DNA from: G026625185 sp035256645
Lineage (GTDB): Bacteria > Desulfobacterota > WTBG01 > JAGOGO01
Assembly (NCBI GenBank): GCA_035256645.1
Contig: DATEXU010000008.1
Span: 1 to 11,371 of the forward strand
DNA: 11,371 nt
Direction of reading: 5' to 3'
In this document: positions 6,335 through 11,371 of the stretch, piece after piece
How positions within the stretch are numbered: position 1 is the first letter of the stretch
How the letters are laid out: each line of letters opens with the position of its first letter
The notes under the pieces: generated by a model
Seen by the model: only the letters and a program-made list of their open reading frames with translations
Database searches by the model: none
Told to the model about the DNA's origin: nothing
Translations under genes and position numbers: made by a program

Positions 6335-7342
6335 ATGCAAGAAGAAACTTTGGATATTCTGAGAAAAAATTTGCACGACCTGCCGGCAAAGGGAGAAATA
6401 ATTTTCCAGGAAGGAGAACACAACTTTTTTTCCCAAGCTCTGAAAAAGTTTGCCCATGCGGTTTCCGAAGCTGCAGGGGGAAAAATTTCTGTTAGTATGA
6501 AAAAGAGTTGTTCTTCTCTGCCAGGATTGCCTGCCCTAACCATATCTGGTGAGCATTCTCGTAACATCCATTATTTGGCTCTTCCCGAAGGTTATGAGCT
6601 TCATCCCTTTATCCAGGCCATTAAATTTCTGGCCCCAGGCTATACGCCCCTTTCCGACAAGGTAAAAAAAGCGATCGCCAGGATCACAACTCCCGTTGAA
6701 GTGCGCGTTTTTATCTCTCCTTATTGCACCAACTGCCCCCAGGTTGTCGATACAGTAATCAAATTAGCTTCCGTCAATCCTCTGGTTTCCGCCTTTATTA
6801 TCGATGTTCATAACTTCAAGGAATTGGCTGATGAATATCACCTCAAATCAGTTCCTGCTACTGTTATAAATAATGAACTTGTCCTTTTCGGGTCAATAAC
6901 TGAGGAAAAATTAGCAGAGCTTCTGGCACAAAAGGATACGCCCCTTTATGGCCGTGAGCTGATGCGCTCTTTGATTGAAAGCGGGCTCACGTTAAAAGCA
7001 GCCGACCTGATCTGCCATGAAAAAGGGAGGGAAGTAATTTTAGAACTCTTTCGAGAAGGAGATTTTTTCACCCGGCTGGGTATATTAGTCACGTTTGAAG
7101 AGGCATTAGAAAAAGACCCAGAGGCAATCCGAGGAATGGTTCCCCAGCTTATTGAGCTGCTCTCCCATCAAGACCACCGCATTCGAGGTGATATCGCTGA
7201 CCTTTTGGGAAAGATTGGGGATCCGAACGCCATCCCTCATCTGCAAAAGTTGACCAGCGATCCCCACCCCGAGGTGGCTGAAGCCGCAGCTGAGGCCCTG
7301 GAAATGATTCTTAACCATCTCGACGAACCTCCAAAAATTTAG
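6335..7342 (+). CDS. AhpF-type disulfide reductase domain fused to HEAT repeats
   Basis: A 335-residue protein. Residues 1-200 resemble the N-terminal domain of AhpF, with two thioredoxin folds in tandem. The first fold has no Cys pair. The second has the redox motif SPYCTNCPQVVD with C131 and C134, almost the same positions as the CHNC pair of E. coli AhpF, and a cis-Pro in KSVPATVIN (P174). The AhpF flavin and NADPH domains are absent. Instead a helical linker (about 205-260) leads to two HEAT/PBS-lyase-type repeats (about 265-328, with LLGKIGDPNAIPHLQKL and HPEVAEAAAEALE). There is no signal peptide, so it is cytosolic. Likely role (inference): a dithiol carrier docked to a protein partner by the HEAT part. 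The start at 6335 has only weak AAAGAG upstream. It lies 2 bases before the radical SAM gene, which suggests the two work together. Confidence 0.85.
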   Translation: MQEETLDILRKNLHDLPAKGEIIFQEGEHNFFSQALKKFAHAVSEAAGGKISVSMKKSCSSLPGLPALTISGEHSRNIHYLALPEGYELHPFIQAIKFLAPGYTPLSDKVKKAIARITTPVEVRVFISPYCTNCPQVVDTVIKLASVNPLVSAFIIDVHNFKELADEYHLKSVPATVINNELVLFGSITEEKLAELLAQKDTPLYGRELMRSLIESGLTLKAADLICHEKGREVILELFREGDFFTRLGILVTFEEALEKDPEAIRGMVPQLIELLSHQDHRIRGDIADLLGKIGDPNAIPHLQKLTSDPHPEVAEAAAEALEMILNHLDEPPKI

Positions 7343-7344
7343 CT

Positions 7345-8628
7345 ATGAACCTCTTGCTTTTTGAAATCAATCCGTTTATTCCCCCGTCAGTTCCGATATC
7401 CCTGGCTTATATCGGAGCCTATGCTCAAGCCCATGGTTTCGGAGTAAAAATCATTACTATTGGTGAAGGAACACCCTTTTGCTTTCGCCGTTTACAAACA
7501 CTCATCGAGGAATATAAACCCCGTCTGGTTGGTTTCTCAACCTACCAAAGGAATATCTTCTATGTATTAGGATTGGCAAAAGCAATAAAAACGATCACTC
7601 CTGAGATAAAGACGGTAATCGGCGGCCCCCAGGCAACGTTCCTTCCTTCTCTCAGCCTTGAACAAGGCCCGATTGACTTTATCTGCCGGGAAGAAGGAGA
7701 GCTCGCTTTTTTTACTATTGCCAAAACCCTGCAGGAGAACAGCGCGACCCCCCTCATTCCGGGTTGTTCCTGTAAATTAGAAGACGGACGGTTCTCTGAT
7801 GGCCCTCCTCTTATTGGTTACACAAACCTCGATCATCTCCCCTCCCCTTATTTGACTGATAGTCTTATTGACTTTGAAAAAATAGATGAAGCTATCCTCC
7901 TTACCTCCCGGGGATGTCCCTACCAGTGTATTTTTTGTTACACTCCCAATGCCTTCAAACAGAAAGTGCTTTTCCATTCTATCGAAAGAGTAATGGAAGA
8001 GATTGAGCGAATCGTAACAAAGGGGATCAAAAAAATTTGGTTTGCTGACCCGAGTTTTTCTTTCCGTTTAGAGCGGGTTGATCAGCTGATGGAAAAAATT
8101 CTGGAAAAAAATTTTAAACTCGAGATCTGGCTCGAGACCCGGGCCGACCTGATTAATACGGAAGTGCTCAAAAAAATGAACCGTGCAGGAGTAAAGCAGG
8201 TTGCTTATGGACTTGAGTCAGCATCAGAGAAGGTGCTTTCGACTCTTAAAAAGAAAATTTCCCTTGACCAGATTCGAAGAGCTATCGAACTCACGCACCA
8301 ACAAGGAATCGACGTGGAGCTTTTTACCCAATTCGGTCTTCCCCATGAGACCTTTGAGGATGCTATGATGACCTTTAGGTTTCTAAAAGACAACCAAGTC
8401 CCGATCCGGGGAAATTCCAATTCCCAGCAGACTCAAATCTATTTTGGCACTGAGCTTCAGCATCATCATAAAAAATACGGGATTTTCCCTCTCGAAAATC
8501 AAACGCCTCCTTACCTTTCCATCGGCGACCAGTATGAAACATCCTGTCTATCATCGGGTGAGATCAAAAAAATTAAAACCATCTGGGAAAAAGAATCCTT
8601 AGATGGTGGAAAAAGAAAGGTATCGTGA
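7345..8628 (+). CDS. B12-binding-type radical SAM protein
   Basis: A 427-residue enzyme that should hold a [4Fe-4S] cluster and cleave S-adenosylmethionine to a 5'-deoxyadenosyl radical. The N-terminal Rossmann-like region (1-150) has the layout of the cobalamin-binding domain of this class: PSVPISLAYIGAYAQAHGF, then VGFSTYQRN, VIGGPQATFLP and REEGELAF. I see no DxHxxG cobalamin ligand motif, as in many members. The radical SAM core starts with TSRGCPYQCIFC (C191, C195, C198), followed by WFADPSFSF, LETRADLI, YGLESASEKVLSTLKK and FTQFGLPHET. The C-terminal part is short. The substrate cannot be told; the class includes methylases, ring-forming enzymes and thioether-forming enzymes. There is no Shine-Dalgarno, but the ATG lies 2 bases after the previous stop, so translation is probably coupled. 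It overlaps the next gene by 4 bases (GTGA). Confidence 0.93.
   Translation: MNLLLFEINPFIPPSVPISLAYIGAYAQAHGFGVKIITIGEGTPFCFRRLQTLIEEYKPRLVGFSTYQRNIFYVLGLAKAIKTITPEIKTVIGGPQATFLPSLSLEQGPIDFICREEGELAFFTIAKTLQENSATPLIPGCSCKLEDGRFSDGPPLIGYTNLDHLPSPYLTDSLIDFEKIDEAILLTSRGCPYQCIFCYTPNAFKQKVLFHSIERVMEEIERIVTKGIKKIWFADPSFSFRLERVDQLMEKILEKNFKLEIWLETRADLINTEVLKKMNRAGVKQVAYGLESASEKVLSTLKKKISLDQIRRAIELTHQQGIDVELFTQFGLPHETFEDAMMTFRFLKDNQVPIRGNSNSQQTQIYFGTELQHHHKKYGIFPLENQTPPYLSIGDQYETSCLSSGEIKKIKTIWEKESLDGGKRKVS
8616..8620 (+). promoter_or_regulatory. Weak Shine-Dalgarno before the TPR gene
   Basis: AAAGG lies 4 bases before the GTG at 8625 and 10 bases before the in-frame ATG at 8631. It does not clearly decide between them. 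GTG 8625 gives the 4-base stop/start overlap with the radical SAM gene and ATG 8631 a 2-base gap; the protein differs by two residues only. Confidence 0.4.
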
Positions 8629-10364
8629 CCATGGTGATCTCGATTAAAAACGCGATAATCCTTCTCAATGGGAAAAACCGCTCCCCTGGCCACAAGGACT
8701 CTCTCGTCTCGATTTTTCCTTTGCTTGACCTTTACTCCGATATTTATGTGGTCTCTGAAAATTTTTTGGACGACTCTTCCCGCTTTGTGGATATAGTGAG
8801 GCACGTTGCTGAGCTCCTTGCAGAGCATCAGTTCTATCGGATCAACCTCCGCCCCCTTCATTCTTTCACGTCTACCGCCTCACTCATAGAAATTTACACC
8901 ACCCTCCATTATACGCTGTTGCCTTTTATGGAGGAGGCGTATCGCCACCAAAGCATTTCCCGTTTAATGATTTTTCCCGTGATACAATTAAAAGAAGCGG
9001 GCGATGAAAAAAATGTTTTGTCGTTTTTAAAATTTTTGAGAGAGCGGAACTTGGTTCCCAGCCTGTATCTTCAAAACTTTTCTTCCTTCTCCATCCAGAA
9101 TCTTATCAACACCCAAAAAGAACGGGTTTATATAGAACATGGTGAAGGACCATCAGAGGAAAAGAGTGTGCGAACAATTTGTTGTCACCTTCAGTGCGAT
9201 GACCTTCTTGCCTGGGTTAATACTCCCGTGAGAAGCAGGTTGCCGGAGGACCGGACGCTTATTTTTTCAGAAAAAGATCGAAATTTTTTTGCGGGCTTAA
9301 AAAACTTTCTTGCCGGAAATTCTTTAGACGCGCATTCTGGGACATTAATTTCGGAAATTGAAGAGACGTTTTTAAAGAATTACGCTGACCCCCTTTTCCA
9401 CAACCTTGCGGTTCTCCCCCAATTAAAAGAAACCTTCCGGATAAACAACCGGAAACGAGAGGCCGCAAATATTTTCTTCAGCCTCGGGTTAGAATTGGTA
9501 AAAAGAGAAGACTATGCAAAGGGACTTGAGCAGTTTGAGGAAGTTCTCGCCACGCCCAGTGGCATCGATGATCAACGTGCCGTCTTACTTTCTAAGGCCC
9601 TCTGCCATCTCCGGCTTCATGATTTTAAATCAGCCCAGGCGGCTCTGGATGCGGTTGAGAAAGAAGACCCGACGAATGCCATGGTGCACTATTATCAGGG
9701 GCATTTAGAGTTTGGACTTAAAGATTATATCGAGGCAATTGACCGGTTTAAGAAAGCGATCGAAATTGATGCCCTCCAAATTCCCGCGGGAGATGCTTAT
9801 TATTATATGGCGCTCTCCCACATCAATATTTTAGAATATGATGATGCCTTGACGTGCTTAGCTGAGGCGGAAAAACTTTTTTCTCAGGATAAGCTCAGCC
9901 CCATTTTTTATTATTATGGAATCTGCTTTTTGGGAAAGAATGACCTGGATACCGCGTATCAATTTTTTCAGAAAGCGTTGTGCTCTCATCCCGATCAGGA
10001 TGACTTAAGCAGTATCTACCTCCACCTCGGAATCTGCCATAAAGAAAAAGGGGACTACCTTAGCGCGCTTGATAATCTTAAAAAAGCACGAGAAGCTGAA
10101 GAGGACCGAGTGGACGTTCATAACCTTATGGGATTCTGCTGTTTCAAACTTAAAGACCATGATCAGGCAATCGCATGTTTTTTAAGGGCAGTGGAGATAG
10201 ACTCTCATTCCGCGATTGACTGGGCTAATCTGGGGGTAAACGTGCGGGCAAAAGGCGAAGATGAAAAAGCCATCATCTTGTTCAAAAAAGCATTGGGCTT
10301 AGATCCTACTATTGGTTTTGCCCAAAAACACCTGCGGGAGTTGTTGGAGAAAAAAAACCGATGA
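8625..10364 (+). CDS. TPR protein with an unrecognised N-terminal domain
   Basis: A 579-residue, probably cytosolic protein with no signal peptide or membrane segment. Residues about 281-564 form some eight tetratricopeptide repeats with the usual alternation, for example YYQGHLEFGLKDYIEAIDRF (356-375), LHLGICHKEKGDYLSALDNL and ANLGVNVRAKGEDEKAIILF. Such superhelices bind other proteins. Residues 1-280 are a mixed alpha/beta region I do not recognise. It ends in NYADPLFHNLAVLPQLKET and holds one local Cys cluster, C186, C187 and C191 (TICCHLQC), but no radical SAM CxxxCxxC. Because it is translationally coupled to the radical SAM gene before it and to the GGDEF gene after it, it may be a scaffold or substrate-holding partner; that is inference. 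The start is GTG 8625 or ATG 8631. Many TPR proteins have unrelated functions, so no gene name is given. Confidence 0.88.
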   Translation: MTMVISIKNAIILLNGKNRSPGHKDSLVSIFPLLDLYSDIYVVSENFLDDSSRFVDIVRHVAELLAEHQFYRINLRPLHSFTSTASLIEIYTTLHYTLLPFMEEAYRHQSISRLMIFPVIQLKEAGDEKNVLSFLKFLRERNLVPSLYLQNFSSFSIQNLINTQKERVYIEHGEGPSEEKSVRTICCHLQCDDLLAWVNTPVRSRLPEDRTLIFSEKDRNFFAGLKNFLAGNSLDAHSGTLISEIEETFLKNYADPLFHNLAVLPQLKETFRINNRKREAANIFFSLGLELVKREDYAKGLEQFEEVLATPSGIDDQRAVLLSKALCHLRLHDFKSAQAALDAVEKEDPTNAMVHYYQGHLEFGLKDYIEAIDRFKKAIEIDALQIPAGDAYYYMALSHINILEYDDALTCLAEAEKLFSQDKLSPIFYYYGICFLGKNDLDTAYQFFQKALCSHPDQDDLSSIYLHLGICHKEKGDYLSALDNLKKAREAEEDRVDVHNLMGFCCFKLKDHDQAIACFLRAVEIDSHSAIDWANLGVNVRAKGEDEKAIILFKKALGLDPTIGFAQKHLRELLEKKNR

Positions 10365-11371
10365 ATCCCCAAAAAGCAAAGATGCTTTATTCCCTGATCC
10401 TGCCTCAGGGATTAGTCTTGGGGGCAATTATTTTTTATCTCTATTTTTTCACCACTCCAAAACCCGTGCTCCTGGTCGCCCCTATTTATTCTTCGGTGGT
10501 ATTAGTGGCGGGGATGTTGCTGGGTTGGCGTTTTAATAGGAGCCGGCTCGTGTTTTCTCTTCTGGTCTTGGCCCTATCAGAAAGAGGGCTCTTTTACCTT
10601 TTTCATATCCAGGGCATTGATGATGTTGTGAAACACACTGCCTTTGGTAGTATGGCACTGCTCTTGCCCGTCAACTTTGTTCTTCTCTCCATGATGCGCG
10701 AGCGGGGCATATTCACGTTCACAGGCCTTTGGCGAGCGAGCGCAATCCTCCTCCAAGTTCCTTTAGTTGTTTTAATCGCCCACTACCATCCCGAAAAGGT
10801 AATCGTTTTTTTCAATTGTAATCTGCTGAGTCCACGCGCTCTGCAATGTACACCAATTCCCCAGGGCGCTTTGATCGTAATCGGATTAGGATTGACCTTT
10901 TTTCTGGTTCGTTTTATGTATAACCGAAAGCCCATGGAAAGCGGCTTCTTTTGGGCGCTCCTTACCGCGGTTATTGCTTTAAGTCAAACCAAAGAGCACT
11001 GCGTTACTGCTTACTTTGCTACTTCCGGCCTTATCCTCGTTATTTCCCTTATCGAGACTGCTCACGCCATGGCCTACCAGGATGAATTGACAAGGCTTCC
11101 GGGAAGACGGGCATTAAAGGAATATCTGCTAAAACTGGGCAAGGAATATACCATTGCCATGCTCGATATCGATCATTTCAAAAAATTTAACGACACGCAC
11201 GGTCACGATGTGGGAGACCAGGTGTTACGGATGGTAGCGTCAAAACTCGCCGCGGTCTCCGGCGGAGGAAAAGCTTTTCGGTATGGCGGGGAAGAATTTA
11301 CTCTGGTATTCTCGGAAAAATCTCTTGGAGAAGCAACTCCTCTTCTGGAAGAACTCCGGGAAACGATTGCA
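10361..11371 (+). CDS. Membrane diguanylate cyclase (GGDEF), 3'-truncated
   Basis: An open frame with no stop before the window edge, 337 codons visible. Its ATG overlaps the TPR stop (ATGA), with GGAG 11 bases upstream. Residues 1-235 are very hydrophobic, with about seven or eight membrane spans (roughly 11-30, 36-56, 62-80, 94-112, 124-141, 170-187, 195-210 and 217-235), a probable sensory domain I do not recognise. A GGDEF domain follows from DELTRLPGRR (241-250), with DIDHFKKFNDTHGHDVGD (metal ligand D269, N277) and the signature YGGEEF (G309-F313). These active-site residues are intact, so it should make cyclic di-GMP at the inner face of the membrane. The inhibitory I-site RxxD is missing: the segment before FRYGGEEF reads SGGGKA. 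About 50-60 residues of the domain remain outside the window. The call is firm for the cyclase; the signal sensed is unknown. Confidence 0.93.
   Translation, partial: MNPQKAKMLYSLILPQGLVLGAIIFYLYFFTTPKPVLLVAPIYSSVVLVAGMLLGWRFNRSRLVFSLLVLALSERGLFYLFHIQGIDDVVKHTAFGSMALLLPVNFVLLSMMRERGIFTFTGLWRASAILLQVPLVVLIAHYHPEKVIVFFNCNLLSPRALQCTPIPQGALIVIGLGLTFFLVRFMYNRKPMESGFFWALLTAVIALSQTKEHCVTAYFATSGLILVISLIETAHAMAYQDELTRLPGRRALKEYLLKLGKEYTIAMLDIDHFKKFNDTHGHDVGDQVLRMVASKLAAVSGGGKAFRYGGEEFTLVFSEKSLGEATPLLEELRETIA

Noticed and set aside
6096..6678. Two GCGATCGC octamers (6095-6102 and 6671-6678), possible cyanobacterial HIP1 sites
   Set aside because: Only two copies in 11 kb, both in coding sequence; HIP1-bearing genomes have a far higher density and nothing else here is cyanobacterial.
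8511..8861. 116-codon minus-strand frame across the radical SAM/TPR junction
   Set aside because: Antisense to two clear, translationally coupled genes, with no motif or ribosome binding site.
10312..10536. 74-codon plus-strand frame bridging the TPR and cyclase genes
   Set aside because: It runs in a third frame through the end of one real gene and the start of another. The ATGA overlap at 10361 gives a far better gene model.

Overview
The window is a 11.4 kb bacterial fragment of moderate GC (by eye a little under 50 percent) with tightly packed genes. It carries seven protein-coding genes, two of them cut by the window edges: carB at the left and a diguanylate cyclase at the right. I see no rRNA, tRNA, CRISPR array, transposase or phage gene. 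A sigma-54 response regulator, a short Ppx/GppA protein, a B12-type radical SAM protein, TPR and HEAT proteins and a palindromic GTCATTCC-type intergenic repeat together fit an uncultured deltaproteobacterium-like lineage or a candidate phylum such as Omnitrophota. This placement is inference; no marker gene in the window fixes it.

Left block (1-5096). The 3' three quarters of carB (large subunit of carbamoyl-phosphate synthase) runs rightward. It has an unusual C-terminus with two MGS-like regulatory domains in tandem. Its last 16 bases overlap the start of an NtrC-type sigma-54 response regulator with receiver, AAA+ and Fis-type HTH domains. That regulator converges on, and overlaps by 46 bases, a leftward exopolyphosphatase/GppA-type gene.

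Divergent spacer (5097-5461). This is the only substantial non-coding stretch. It holds a composite inverted-repeat element of about 160 bp (a decayed MITE-like or REP-like unit), a perfect TATAAT box facing ppx, and a good sigma-70-type promoter (TTGACA, 16 bp, GATAAT) facing the right-hand operon.

Right block (5462 to the end). Five rightward genes are packed with gaps of 12 and 2 bases and then overlaps of 4 and 4 bases, so they very likely form one operon. In order they are: a phosphoserine-phosphatase-like HAD protein with an altered catalytic motif (DxN in place of DxD); a fusion of an AhpF-type N-terminal disulfide reductase domain (CTNC) to HEAT repeats; a B12-binding-type radical SAM enzyme; a protein with an unrecognised N-terminal domain followed by about eight TPRs; and a multi-pass membrane GGDEF protein that lacks the product-inhibition site. 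The set combines a dithiol redox module, a radical enzyme, two solenoid scaffolds and a cyclic-di-GMP output. Its joint function is not known to me, and it is the best candidate here for an undescribed system.
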